Assembly: GCA_905207705.1 (NCBI GenBank)
Contig: CAJLMA010000012.1
Coordinates: 1-54,594 of the forward strand
DNA length: 54,594 nucleotides
Source: an uncultured Prevotellaceae bacterium
GTDB taxonomy: Bacteria > Bacteroidota > Bacteroidia > Bacteroidales > Muribaculaceae
Reading direction: 5' to 3'
Shown here: piece after piece, positions 41,757 through 50,221 of the stretch
How the letters are laid out: the number at the start of each line of letters is the position of its first letter
Numbering within the stretch: the first letter of the stretch is position 1
Program-made: the position numbers and the translations under genes
The notes under the pieces: generated by a model
Databases searched by the model: none
What the model saw: the letters and a program-made list of their open reading frames with translations, nothing else
Told to the model about the DNA's origin: nothing

Positions 41757-42932
41757 ATGACAGCAATCATACCGCAATCGTTGGATTCGGAAATCGGCAT
41801 TCGTGTCAATAAGATAGCCGAATCGTTAAGGAGCATGAACGTTGATGCCATTTTGTTGGGCAGTTTCGCAAATGTTTATTACGCATCGGGCAGAGTATTT
41901 TCGGGTTATACTTATATAACCAGTGACGGCAATGTGACATATTTTGTCAAGAGGCCGGTAGCCCTTGAAGGAGATAACGTAAAATATATACGCAAGCCGG
42001 AGCAAATGTCTGTAATGATAGACAAGATGCCGGCAACAATTGCGTTGGAACTTGGAACGGCATCTTATAATACCATTGAACGCCTTAAAAAGGTGTTTGA
42101 CAGCGCCAATGTTGTCGATGGCACGTCGATAATGAGCAAAATAAGGTCCGTGAAAACCGAGTATGAAATCTCAAAGTTGAAAACGAGCGGCATTCATCAT
42201 GAGACTGCTTATGGCAACATAAAGAAGATATATCGTGAAGGAATGACCGATATCGAACTGCAAATAGAGATAGAACGCCTATTGCGTAATGAAGGATGCT
42301 TGGGACTGTTCCGCGTGGCAGGTGATTCCATGGAAATATACATGGGAAGCGTGATATGCGGTTACAATGCCGACATTCCTTCGCCCTACGACTTTGCCAT
42401 GGGAGGCGGCGGTCTTGACGAGTCGATTCCCGGAGGTTGCAACGGTTCGTTGATAAGACCCGGAAATACTGTCATGATCGACATGTGCGGAAACTTTACC
42501 GGGTATATGACTGACATGACTCGTGTTTTTCATGTGGGTAATATTGAGAATCCATTGGTGTTGAAAGCTCACCAATTGTCAATCGATATACATCATCGCC
42601 TTGTTGAAATTGCAAAACCCGGAGCGGAAGCAAAGATGCTTTACGAAACTGCGGTGCAGATGGTAAAGGATGCAGGACTCGAAGATTATTTCATGGGACA
42701 TAAGCAAAAGGCAGGATTCATAGGACACGGCGTAGGCATTGAAATAAATGAATTGCCGGTAATCGCCCCACGCAGCAACGATGTGCTTGCCGAGGGCAAC
42801 GTAATAGCCCTTGAACCAAAGTTTGTGATCCCGGGAGTTGGCGCAGTGGGAATAGAAAATACTTATGTAGTCCGACAGGGCGGGCTTGAGTGTATAACGA
42901 ATTTTCCCGAGGAGATACGAGAGCTTTATTGA
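41757..42932 (+). CDS. M24 family Xaa-Pro aminopeptidase/dipeptidase
   Basis: A 391-residue creatinase/prolidase-fold peptidase. The N-terminal domain (1-130) is followed by the catalytic pita-bread domain with the five metal ligands Asp242, Asp253, His324, Glu353 and Glu367 (in IDMCGNFTGYMTDMT, GHGVGIEINELP, ALEPK and GIENTY). It should release N-terminal residues ahead of proline or split X-Pro dipeptides with two Mn or Co ions. A terminator at 42957-42991 ends the unit. Confidence 0.93.
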   Translation: MTAIIPQSLDSEIGIRVNKIAESLRSMNVDAILLGSFANVYYASGRVFSGYTYITSDGNVTYFVKRPVALEGDNVKYIRKPEQMSVMIDKMPATIALELGTASYNTIERLKKVFDSANVVDGTSIMSKIRSVKTEYEISKLKTSGIHHETAYGNIKKIYREGMTDIELQIEIERLLRNEGCLGLFRVAGDSMEIYMGSVICGYNADIPSPYDFAMGGGGLDESIPGGCNGSLIRPGNTVMIDMCGNFTGYMTDMTRVFHVGNIENPLVLKAHQLSIDIHHRLVEIAKPGAEAKMLYETAVQMVKDAGLEDYFMGHKQKAGFIGHGVGIEINELPVIAPRSNDVLAEGNVIALEPKFVIPGVGAVGIENTYVVRQGGLECITNFPEEIRELY

Positions 42933-42956
42933 GCAAGATATATATGGAATCAGACT

Positions 42957-42991
42957 GGTGGCTGTCCTGCAAGGCAGCCATCGTTGTTTTT
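42957..42991 (+). terminator. Rho-independent terminator after the M24 peptidase gene
   Basis: Ten-pair stem (42957-42966 with 42973-42982, two wobbles), six-base loop, then GTTG and five T residues. Confidence 0.75.
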
Positions 42992-43040
42992 GAGGCATTG
43001 TGGTTGCAGGCGTATATGACGTTATGTTGTAAAAATTGTG

Positions 43041-43048
43041 TAATTTTG
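43041..43048 (+). promoter_or_regulatory. Candidate -7 element (TAATTTTG)
   Basis: Perfect TAnnTTTG 52 bases before the CCA-adding fusion gene; no TTG at 19 bases. Confidence 0.5.
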
Positions 43049-43100
43049 CATTTGTTATAAATAGCGCGTTCCATAAGAATTGAGCGAATAAGTGTGTTTT

Positions 43101-45044
43101 ATGCAGGATATTTTTTATGATAGGGAGTTGGTGTTGAGTCATCTTGTCAATCCGGTGTTCAAAGTTGTAGGTAATGCGTGTGATGAAATATCGCGAGAGT
43201 GTTATGTAGTTGGAGGCTATGTGCGCGATATTTTTTTGCATCGCCACTCAAAGGACATCGACTTTGTGACAGTCGGTAGCGGAATAGAAGTAGCCGAGAA
43301 AGTGGCATCGACTTTGGGCAAGAAAGCCTCGATTGCCGTTTTCCGTAATTTCGGTACAGCGCAAGTGAAGTTTCGCGGACTTGAACTGGAATTTGTCGGA
43401 GCAAGAAAGGAATCCTATACGCACGACAGTCGTAACCCAATAGTTGAGGATGGAACGCTCGACGATGATCAAAAAAGGCGTGATTTCACGATAAACGCAA
43501 TGGCGTTGTGCGTCAATAACGGCCGGTTTGGAGAATTGCTCGATCCTTTTGACGGAATCGGCGACCTTAATAGAAAAATCATTCGCACGCCGCTTGATCC
43601 TGATGTCACATTCTCGGACGACCCGTTGAGGATGATGCGAGCCATAAGATTTGCGACGCAACTCGGATTTGACATATATCCTGAAACATTTGCCGCGATA
43701 GGGCGTAACAGGCAGCGCATTTCGATAATTTCGCGTGAGCGTGTTGCCGACGAGCTTATGAAGATTATCAAGGCCGACAAGCCTTCTCGTGGATTCTTGT
43801 TGCTCGACGAGTGCGGATTGCTTGAAATAATATTCCCTGAACTATTTGCATTGAAAGGCATTGAAGTCGTGAACGGGCGAGGTCATAAGGATAATTTCTA
43901 TCACACATTGCAAGTGCTTGACAATGTGGCCGAAAAAAGCGATAATGCGTGGCTCAGATGGGCTGCATTGCTTCATGACATTGCAAAACCAGCAACAAAA
44001 CGCTATGATGCAAAACTCGGGTGGACGTTCCACAACCACAATTTCATTGGCGAAAAGATGGTGCCGCGCATTTTCAAGCGAATGCGCCTGCCATTGAACG
44101 AGAAGATGAAATATGTGGGCAAACTTGTGGGGTTGCACATGCGCCCGATTGTGCTTGTCGAGGATGAAGTGACCGATTCGGCTGTAAGACGGTTGCTATT
44201 TGATGCCGGCGACGATATCGACGACTTAATGTTGTTGTGCAATGCCGACATAACATCCAAGAATAAGGAGAAGGTGAGGCGTTATAGCGAGAATTTCGCG
44301 CTTGTGCGCCGCAAGCTCGTTGAACTTGAAGAAAAAGACAGGGTGCGTAATTTCCAGCCTCCTGTGACAGGAGAGGAGATTATGGCAACGTTTGACTTGC
44401 AGCCTTGCAGCACGGTAGGTAAGATAAAGGAAGCCATCAAGAATGCCATTCTTGACGGTAAGATTGCCAACAATCATGACGAGGCTCGAAAGTATATGAT
44501 GGAAGTGGCCGTTTCTTTCGGCCTGAAAGCAGATGCATGCGACGCGGTTGTAGAAGTGAGCGAAGTTGCCGAGTGTTGTGACGGTCGAGAACTGGTGAAA
44601 TCGCCGATAGGCGACATCCTGCTCGTTGCAAACGATGCCGGACTTACCGAATGTCGGTTTGTTGATGAATCGGAAACATGCAATATGTCACTTTCGGGCA
44701 ATAAGTTCACATCGTTGGCCGCAAGCGAGTTGAAAGAGTATTTTGACGGTAAACGCAAGGAATTTACCGTGCCATTGGTGCTTGAAGGAACTGATTTCCA
44801 AAAACTCGTGTGGGAGGAGTTGCTTACTATCCCTTATGGAGAGAGCCGTTCTTATGGCGAGATAGCCTCGGCAATCGGCAAGCCTTCGTCGGTGCGTGCT
44901 GTAGGAATGGCCAATGCTCGCAACAAGATTGCCATTATTGTGCCATGTCATAGGGTTATAGGCAGCAATGGCAAATTGACAGGGTATGCCGGAGGTGTGG
45001 AGAGAAAGCAGTTTTTGCTTGCGATTGAGTCTCGTAATAAATAA
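43101..45044 (+). CDS. Fusion of CCA tRNA nucleotidyltransferase and O6-alkylguanine-DNA alkyltransferase
   Basis: A 647-residue uninterrupted frame with two complete enzymes. Residues 1-475: class II CCA-adding enzyme, with GGYVRD (38-43), catalytic KDIDFVTVG (Asp52, Asp54), RRDFTINAMA (127-136) and an HD domain (FYHTL, LLHDIAKP at 291-297). Residues about 498-645: Ogt/MGMT-type suicide methyltransferase, with SPIGDILLVA (501-510), IPYGESRSYGEIASAIGKP, the acceptor motif PCHRVIG (615-621, nucleophile Cys616) and LTGYAGG. The linker is only about 20 residues. The CCA half repairs or matures tRNA 3' ends; the other removes alkyl groups from guanine O6. I know these as separate proteins. A GTG at 43092 is in frame, but ATG 43101 is preferred. 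Confidence 0.93.
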   Translation: MQDIFYDRELVLSHLVNPVFKVVGNACDEISRECYVVGGYVRDIFLHRHSKDIDFVTVGSGIEVAEKVASTLGKKASIAVFRNFGTAQVKFRGLELEFVGARKESYTHDSRNPIVEDGTLDDDQKRRDFTINAMALCVNNGRFGELLDPFDGIGDLNRKIIRTPLDPDVTFSDDPLRMMRAIRFATQLGFDIYPETFAAIGRNRQRISIISRERVADELMKIIKADKPSRGFLLLDECGLLEIIFPELFALKGIEVVNGRGHKDNFYHTLQVLDNVAEKSDNAWLRWAALLHDIAKPATKRYDAKLGWTFHNHNFIGEKMVPRIFKRMRLPLNEKMKYVGKLVGLHMRPIVLVEDEVTDSAVRRLLFDAGDDIDDLMLLCNADITSKNKEKVRRYSENFALVRRKLVELEEKDRVRNFQPPVTGEEIMATFDLQPCSTVGKIKEAIKNAILDGKIANNHDEARKYMMEVAVSFGLKADACDAVVEVSEVAECCDGRELVKSPIGDILLVANDAGLTECRFVDESETCNMSLSGNKFTSLAASELKEYFDGKRKEFTVPLVLEGTDFQKLVWEELLTIPYGESRSYGEIASAIGKPSSVRAVGMANARNKIAIIVPCHRVIGSNGKLTGYAGGVERKQFLLAIESRNK

Positions 45045-45054
45045 CAGTCATGTC

Positions 45055-46398
45055 CTATATGGCTGTCGCTGTAATTGTTATGTTGCCTATAATGTAGCCG
45101 TTGGCCAGTATTGCAGCTATGAGGTACATGAATATGATGTTATACATGAATCTGTTGTTGTTCTTTATTTCCCTTGTATTGCGCCACAGCGTGTATATGC
45201 TGAAAAGTATGGCTGTTGTCAAGAAGATGCTCCATCCGCTCCATCCGTCGGACATTGATATGCTCCATGCCCCTATCGTTATCGTGTAGCCCGATTTCAA
45301 GATAATGAAAATTATCGTCATCAATGCCACAATGGCAGCAAAGATTGTGCCGGTAGTCTTCCATACATTAGGGTGGTGGTGGAATTGCCGCAAGACATAT
45401 TTGCCGATTAGCGGCATGTTGAAAAACATCGATGCTATGAACAGGATGAATGTGAGGTCGGTGGCAAAGAATAAAAATGGCAACGAGAACAGGAATATTA
45501 TTATGGAATAACGTTGCAGCAGCCCGAGATTAAGGAATTTGTCGTATATCCATCGTGGGTTGCGTGCAAGCCAGGGTATTGAAATGATGAGGGGTATCGA
45601 CCATGGAAACAACGCAAGTACGATATATTCAAAAAAGACATTTGCCATGCTCGATTCGGGAGACATTGCGAGTTGCTGCCTTATGTCAAATATGTTCATT
45701 GCTATTACAGTGTCTCCGACGAGCACATATATGGCAAGGAAAGCCACTGCGCATGAAAGCAGGAGCGCAAGCGTTATTGTCAGGTAAGACTTGGCCGAAT
45801 ATCGTTTTGAGGCTATGATGAATACATAAGCCATCAATGCAAGCGCAATAGGGGATGTCGCTCCTATCAGTACCGTTGAAATGGCCGCAGTGACTACAAC
45901 AAGCCAGAAGTAACGTTTGGATGGGTGATTGAGCCAGTGATAAAGGCTCATGAGTGCAAGTATGAACAAGGATGCCGGAATTGTTATTTCGGATGCTTGG
46001 AATGTGAGATTCATTATGAGCATACTCGACAGGAACAGCAAAGATGCAAGGAATGAAGCGTTGAGCCGGTCAATGTTGCCGTCAAAACGGAATAGGCACA
46101 GGGTAAGAGCCGTAATGGCAAGTGCTCCCGGCAATCGCAATAGAAATGCGCCTTTGATTCCCGGAATCAATCCTTCAATCAGCATTACGATGTGGGCGTA
46201 GGCCTGCATGAACAGGTTGTTGCCGCTTCGGAATATTTCTCCGAGATTGCCTGCAGTTTCACTTGCGTTGATTTGCTGCAACAGAAATAGCTCGTGTTGG
46301 CTTAAAGGTCGGTTGTCGAGAATGGGAAATATTATAACCGCCACAATCAAGGCAAGAAATGACAGTAATGCTATGTCGGTACTGATTTTTGTTGACAT
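45055..46398 (-). CDS. Polytopic membrane glycosyltransferase-like protein (GT39/GT83 type)
   Basis: A 447-residue protein with about 11-12 membrane helices. The first loop, SQHELFLLQQINASETAGN, resembles the acidic catalytic loop of dolichol- or undecaprenyl-phosphate-sugar-dependent transferases of the ArnT/PMT type, though without the classical DE pair in the usual context. It ends ten bases from the convergent fusion gene. The GtrA-family gene directly upstream (16-base gap) supports a role in moving lipid-linked sugars for glycan modification. Substrate unknown. Confidence 0.7.
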   Translation of the reverse strand: MSTKISTDIALLSFLALIVAVIIFPILDNRPLSQHELFLLQQINASETAGNLGEIFRSGNNLFMQAYAHIVMLIEGLIPGIKGAFLLRLPGALAITALTLCLFRFDGNIDRLNASFLASLLFLSSMLIMNLTFQASEITIPASLFILALMSLYHWLNHPSKRYFWLVVVTAAISTVLIGATSPIALALMAYVFIIASKRYSAKSYLTITLALLLSCAVAFLAIYVLVGDTVIAMNIFDIRQQLAMSPESSMANVFFEYIVLALFPWSIPLIISIPWLARNPRWIYDKFLNLGLLQRYSIIIFLFSLPFLFFATDLTFILFIASMFFNMPLIGKYVLRQFHHHPNVWKTTGTIFAAIVALMTIIFIILKSGYTITIGAWSISMSDGWSGWSIFLTTAILFSIYTLWRNTREIKNNNRFMYNIIFMYLIAAILANGYIIGNITITATAI

Positions 46399-46413
46399 GT
46401 CGCAATATTGTCG

Positions 46414-46848
46414 TTATTTGAATGTGATGAAACGATTATACGCGTAGTTGCTCAATGTATATACGACCATTCCGATGCACACGGCGACATATTCTCCAAA
46501 TGTCTCAGAGTCGATACTCAGCAGGCTTATTTCAAGGGCTTTCATCGGATTGCGCAGGACGAGCACTGTGACAAATTGCAGGCCGAAGCATATCAAGAAT
46601 CCTCCGATGAAAAGAGCCATTTCTTTTTCAATGCGGTTGTGCGACTTGAACACCCATTTCTTGTTCCAAATGAAGCTGTTTATCAAGCCGGCAATATATC
46701 CTATCACGTCGGCAAGCATCAGTTTTAGTCCTATGATTTCATTGCATAAGAAAATTACGACCAATGTAATCAGTGAATTGCTTATGCCCACAAGGCCATA
46801 TTTCAGCAATTGTATGGATGTTGTTTTAGCTTGTTCTTTCTTAATCAT
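46414..46848 (-). CDS. GtrA family membrane protein
   Basis: A 144-residue protein with four membrane spans of the GtrA family, thought to help flip or present undecaprenyl-phosphate-sugars for surface glycosylation. The first helix with FGLVG-like KYGLVGISNSLI and the NSFIWNKKWVFKS loop after the second helix are family hallmarks, as is the final YAYNRFITFK. It lies between the TRIC channel gene and the membrane glycosyltransferase-like gene on the same strand. Confidence 0.9.
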   Translation of the reverse strand: MIKKEQAKTTSIQLLKYGLVGISNSLITLVVIFLCNEIIGLKLMLADVIGYIAGLINSFIWNKKWVFKSHNRIEKEMALFIGGFLICFGLQFVTVLVLRNPMKALEISLLSIDSETFGEYVAVCIGMVVYTLSNYAYNRFITFK

Positions 46849-46894
46849 TGGATTTTATGTCAGAATGTGAGTGTTCGTTAATCAATGTGCGGTA

Positions 46895-47512
46895 TCAATC
46901 GGCGTAGTTGCGCAATATTGGAATCGACCATTTCCTGCGTACCGAAAGGATGCGTAGAATTATGACAGTTGCAGCGCATGACAATTGCTGCACGATGTCA
47001 TCGGCTCCTACGAGCATTGCCAGCCAATAGACGATACCTCCTGCTATACATGCCGTGGCATATACTTCTTTCCTGAAAATCTGCGGTTCGACGTTTATGA
47101 AAATATCGCGTAGCACGCCTCCCAGTGCACCTGTCATAGTGCCCATGAAAATGGCCGTCCACATGGGGAATCCGAATGCAAGCGTTTTTTGAATTCCGAT
47201 TACTACAAAAAGTGCAAGTCCTATCGTGTCGAACAAGAGAAATGTTTGATTCAGTCGGACAAGGTATTTCTTGAATATGATTACTATTGCAAGCGACAGG
47301 CCTGTGACTCCAAGATACCAACTGCTGTTCATCCAGAACGGTGTTGTGTTTAGCAGAAGGTCGCGCATTGTTCCTCCGCCAATGGCTGTGGCAAGTCCCA
47401 CCGAGTAGGCTCCGAACCAATCAAAATTCTTGGCTGCTGCCAGCCTGATGCCGCTTATGGCAAATGCCATAGTTCCGATAACTTCAATTATCAGTAGAAA
47501 AAGTTCATTCAT
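46895..47512 (-). CDS. TRIC (trimeric intracellular cation) channel family protein
   Basis: A 205-residue membrane protein with seven hydrophobic helices arranged as two three-helix repeats plus one. Repeat signatures AIGGGTMRDLLLN (first half) and GALGGVLRDIFIN (second half) match the UPF0126/YadS group of bacterial TRIC channels, which conduct K+ and probably other small solutes. It is the first gene of the minus-strand unit with GtrA, and has a -7 box upstream at 47579-47586. Confidence 0.93.
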   Translation of the reverse strand: MNELFLLIIEVIGTMAFAISGIRLAAAKNFDWFGAYSVGLATAIGGGTMRDLLLNTTPFWMNSSWYLGVTGLSLAIVIIFKKYLVRLNQTFLLFDTIGLALFVVIGIQKTLAFGFPMWTAIFMGTMTGALGGVLRDIFINVEPQIFRKEVYATACIAGGIVYWLAMLVGADDIVQQLSCAATVIILRILSVRRKWSIPILRNYAD

Positions 47513-47578
47513 TTAGAATCAGCAATTGAAATATGATACACTTGCTATAAAAGCCGTGAAAAATTTCGTAACCCGGTG

Positions 47579-47586
47579 CAAAAATA
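47579..47586 (-). promoter_or_regulatory. -7 element of the TRIC gene (TATTTTTG)
   Basis: Perfect TAnnTTTG on the minus strand, about 66 bases before the ATG; no clear TTG at -33. Confidence 0.5.
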
Positions 47587-47865
47587 CTCAAAATAGCCGT
47601 AATAACCGCAGGAAATTGGCAGATTAATATAGGCGTGCCTGTGAATTAGCTGGGTATAAAGAAATCACAAAAGTTTGGATGATGTTGGGGATTCGTTTCA
47701 AGGTGAGTGATAAGCAGTAGTCTATGAATTGTTGTTCGTTGGGGAGTTTAATAGTGTTTAGTTTATTTCTCGTGTTTCTATTCCGGTTAATAATATGACA
47801 ACATCAGCGAATGCCAATGAAACAAACAAATTATTAGAAAGTAGGAGATTATTGGGAAAAATCAC

Positions 47866-47873
47866 TACATTTG
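47866..47873 (+). promoter_or_regulatory. -7 element upstream of the hairpin and three-gene cassette (TACATTTG)
   Basis: Perfect TAnnTTTG. If used, transcription starts near 47880 and the long inverted repeat lies within the leader of the downstream genes. Confidence 0.5.
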
Positions 47874-47930
47874 TAGCAGGATTGAGGCGACTCATTCCAA
47901 GGACATATTGAAAAAAGAAGAAGCGTTATG

Positions 47931-48070
47931 CTTATCTTGTAAGTTGAAAACCTGAGAAACTTTCAAACGTGTACAAGGATAGCATAGTGGTTCTCACGCT
48001 ATAGCGTGGGCTGCTATTACTACATCTGTACACAAGGTTTTCTCAGGACCGTCAACTTAGGATGTATAAG
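47931..48070 (+). repeat. Long imperfect palindrome forming an approximately 140-base hairpin
   Basis: The core runs from TAAGTTG (47940-47946) to CAACTTA (48053-48059) and is centred on the perfect 14-base palindrome CACGCTATAGCGTG (47995-48008). Matching blocks on the two sides include CCTGAGAAA/TTTCTCAGG-type ends, TGTACA and the GCTA tip; outer CTTAT (47931-47935) and ATAAG (48066-48070) extend it. Length differences of a few bases sit in internal loops, as in a conserved RNA or a small inverted-repeat mobile element. No target-site duplication is obvious and no other copy is in this window. It sits directly before the first gene of the cassette. Confidence 0.75.
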
Positions 48071-48105
48071 TATTGCAGTTCCACGCTTTCTGTGTATATG
48101 ATAAA

Positions 48106-48567
48106 ATGGTCAAAATAGGGGCTGTGAGACCATACGTTAATATTATGAATGAACATGTATTAGATGGATTTCCTTATTCAAGAGAGGAATTTGGAAAATT
48201 ATGTGCTACTGTGGATATTTTGACAATGGAAGTGTTTAAACAAGCATCTTCTAAATTTTCTTCAGTACAAGCTTTGCAAATACTCAAAGGCTATCAAAGT
48301 TTGAAATACCCACTAATGGTAATTTGGGAATATTACGGATTCGGGAATGTAGAGGAAATCACGCTTCCAACAACATCTTTATTATATTATCAAGCCTTTA
48401 AGGTAGACACAATTAATACCTTAAATCAAATTATAACAGGTGTTGCTGCTGAGAATCCATTTAATTTCTATGGTATTATCCCTAATTCCGAAAAAGTTGT
48501 AGAGAAGATGTTGATTTCATATCGTCATCTACTTAAAAACTTGATTACTGGAAATTTGCATTTTTAA
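48106..48567 (+). CDS. Unknown protein, first gene of an AT-rich cassette
   Basis: A 153-residue, mostly helical, soluble protein with no motif I recognise. Residues from FPYSREEFGKLC onward align with the C-terminal half of the third gene of the cassette: KYPLMVIWEYYGFG matches KYPLYFVWQKYQFGG, and AENPFNFYG matches NNNPFAPLRNG, in the same order and spacing. The start is uncertain: ATG 48106 is used, ATG 48145 would begin close to the shared domain, and the frame stays open to 48073 within the hairpin flank. AT content is visibly higher than in neighbouring genes, suggesting transfer. Confidence 0.65.
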   Translation: MVKIGAVRPYVNIMNEHVLDGFPYSREEFGKLCATVDILTMEVFKQASSKFSSVQALQILKGYQSLKYPLMVIWEYYGFGNVEEITLPTTSLLYYQAFKVDTINTLNQIITGVAAENPFNFYGIIPNSEKVVEKMLISYRHLLKNLITGNLHF

Positions 48568-48586
48568 ATTTAAACTTTAATACGAC

Positions 48587-48970
48587 ATGAACAATTTATT
48601 GAATTCGTTTTTGCATCATTCTTTCAATTTTGATGCAACAAGTTATGAAATTTATGAGAATGGGCGTTGCATCCAACGTGCGATGTGTAACATACATGTT
48701 TCATCTGAATATTCACAATTCAGAGGGGTAGTTTTTAAAATAAGCAATAATTCAACTTATATTGATGATCAATTTTCATTTGCTACTGCTTTTGATGATT
48801 TGTTAGAAGATAGGGTGCAGTATGGTAGACTTCGCTCCATAGATTGTGTTAGTGGTGTTATGTCAACGCCTGTTGTCTGCAATATATTTCCACAAAATGG
48901 GATACTTCGTTTTGCTACACCTAATCCTCTACGGCTTGTAGAATTTTCGGGTATTTTTCAACTTGTTTAA
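48587..48970 (+). CDS. Unknown beta-rich protein, second gene of the cassette
   Basis: A 127-residue soluble protein without a signal peptide, dominated by predicted strands (TSYEIYENGRCIQRAMCNIH, SQFRGVVFKISNNSTYIDDQ, ILRFATPNPLRLVEFSGIFQ). I do not recognise a family. It lies 19 bases after the first gene and 24 bases before the third, so the three are probably one operon. AT-rich like its neighbours. Confidence 0.65.
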   Translation: MNNLLNSFLHHSFNFDATSYEIYENGRCIQRAMCNIHVSSEYSQFRGVVFKISNNSTYIDDQFSFATAFDDLLEDRVQYGRLRSIDCVSGVMSTPVVCNIFPQNGILRFATPNPLRLVEFSGIFQLV

Positions 48971-48994
48971 AAATTATTTCGAAAACCACCAGCG

Positions 48995-49816
48995 ATGAAC
49001 TCTGAAAATCTTTTTAAACAAGCAACTACTCTCATTCGAGAGAATGATTCTATGCATAATAGCGAAGGAGCATGGAATATTGTACACGCACTTCAAATTT
49101 TAATTGAAGCTAACAAATTGGAATCAGAAGTTACACCATTAAAAATTAAAATAATAATGGCGATGGCATCATGTAACTATAAGATAGGCAATTTAGACTA
49201 TGCGTATAACTGTGCTATGATTGCTAAAGAAAAAATAGATGAGTATATTAAGTCTGACAATAATCCATTTGATGAAATTTCTACAAGGAATTTATTGAGA
49301 GAGGAAGATTGCGATGAAATAATAGAAGCGGTAAAGCGTAATGGGGCAGGACACTCTCGTTTAATGGACAATTTTGTTTTGAATGCTCTTTGTACAACCA
49401 ACATAAGGAAAGTATTTCCCCCAAAGAACGAATGCTTTTTTACAAGAGATGAATTATATCACTTGATTCATGCTCTTGAACAGACAAAAAATGCCATTGT
49501 ATCGCAAGCAATTGCTCATGGAGACTTTCAAATTGTAGAGCTAGTACAAACCACATTTAATATGTATAAATATCCACTTTATTTTGTTTGGCAAAAGTAT
49601 CAGTTCGGTGGAGACGAGGATGTATGGGTGGAAGGAGAAAGTATGATGCCATATCAAATATTTATATCAAATATTAAGGAGCATGTTGATGAGTTAATAT
49701 CAAGGTTGAATAATAATAATCCGTTTGCTCCATTGAGAAATGGTATTGCAATTACAAAATTGCTACATAAAATCCTCCGAGATTTGCAAATAAGATTGAA
49801 TAAAGGACGAATTTAA
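48995..49816 (+). CDS. Unknown two-domain protein, third gene of the cassette
   Basis: A 273-residue soluble protein. Residues 1-90 look like paired TPR-type helices (AWNIVHALQILIEANKLES, then AMASCNYKIGNLDYAYNCAM and IAKEKIDEYI). Residues about 145-270 are homologous to the first gene of the cassette (FTRDELYHLIHALEQTKNAI; KYPLYFVWQKYQFGG; NNNPFAPLRNGIAITKLLHK). The gene therefore looks like a duplicated copy of the short form fused to a helical repeat domain. Function unknown; neither toxin nor nuclease motifs are visible. Confidence 0.7.
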   Translation: MNSENLFKQATTLIRENDSMHNSEGAWNIVHALQILIEANKLESEVTPLKIKIIMAMASCNYKIGNLDYAYNCAMIAKEKIDEYIKSDNNPFDEISTRNLLREEDCDEIIEAVKRNGAGHSRLMDNFVLNALCTTNIRKVFPPKNECFFTRDELYHLIHALEQTKNAIVSQAIAHGDFQIVELVQTTFNMYKYPLYFVWQKYQFGGDEDVWVEGESMMPYQIFISNIKEHVDELISRLNNNNPFAPLRNGIAITKLLHKILRDLQIRLNKGRI

Positions 49817-50221
49817 TTTAGCATTTGTGATGACTGATTTATACAACAAATCCAAATGTCCATATAATACGTTAATCAGTTGTTATGAAATATCAAAATG
49901 TAGACGGTAAAGCTGGATTTATTGTTTGTTTGCAAACGAAAAGAGTTACTTGAAAAGTAAACAACTTATTACCCGAAACAAGGCAATCCTTTTAATTTGC
50001 ATAATATCAAATAGTTATGTTTCTTATGTAGATTTACTTAAAATTGCCGTAATATGCAAATAAAATGTATCACGTTCATGCAAAATTGTTCTAAATGGTG
50101 CTTGATGGAGAGATAATATCCATTGAAACTGTGTGAAAGTTGAGGGACTTTTTCTAATTATGCTTGATATGTGGTATATTTGCTGATGATGTCTCGGTAT
50201 AATTATAAAAAAAAGTAGATT
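49817..50221. other. AT-rich intergenic region right of the cassette
   Basis: About 400 bases with no convincing gene. The only ATG-initiated ORF of note is 22 codons (49885-49953). It contains the -7 box of the arginase-family gene near its right end (50175-50182). It may mark the right boundary of the inserted AT-rich segment, but no inverted or direct repeat matching the left hairpin was found. Confidence 0.5.
50175..50182 (+). promoter_or_regulatory. -7 element of the arginase-family gene (TATATTTG)
   Basis: Perfect TAnnTTTG, 39 bases before the ATG at 50222; no TTG at the usual spacing. Confidence 0.55.

Larger units (their letters stand above)
47513..47930. other. Intergenic region left of the hairpin element
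   Basis: No gene is seen. It contains the promoter of the TRIC gene on the minus strand and a plus-strand -7 box at 47866-47873 directed to the hairpin and the three-gene cassette. Base composition shifts to AT-rich from about 47,700 onward. Confidence 0.5.

Noticed and set aside
49885..49953. 22-codon ORF in the AT-rich gap
   Set aside because: Too short, no export signal, coupling or conservation evidence.
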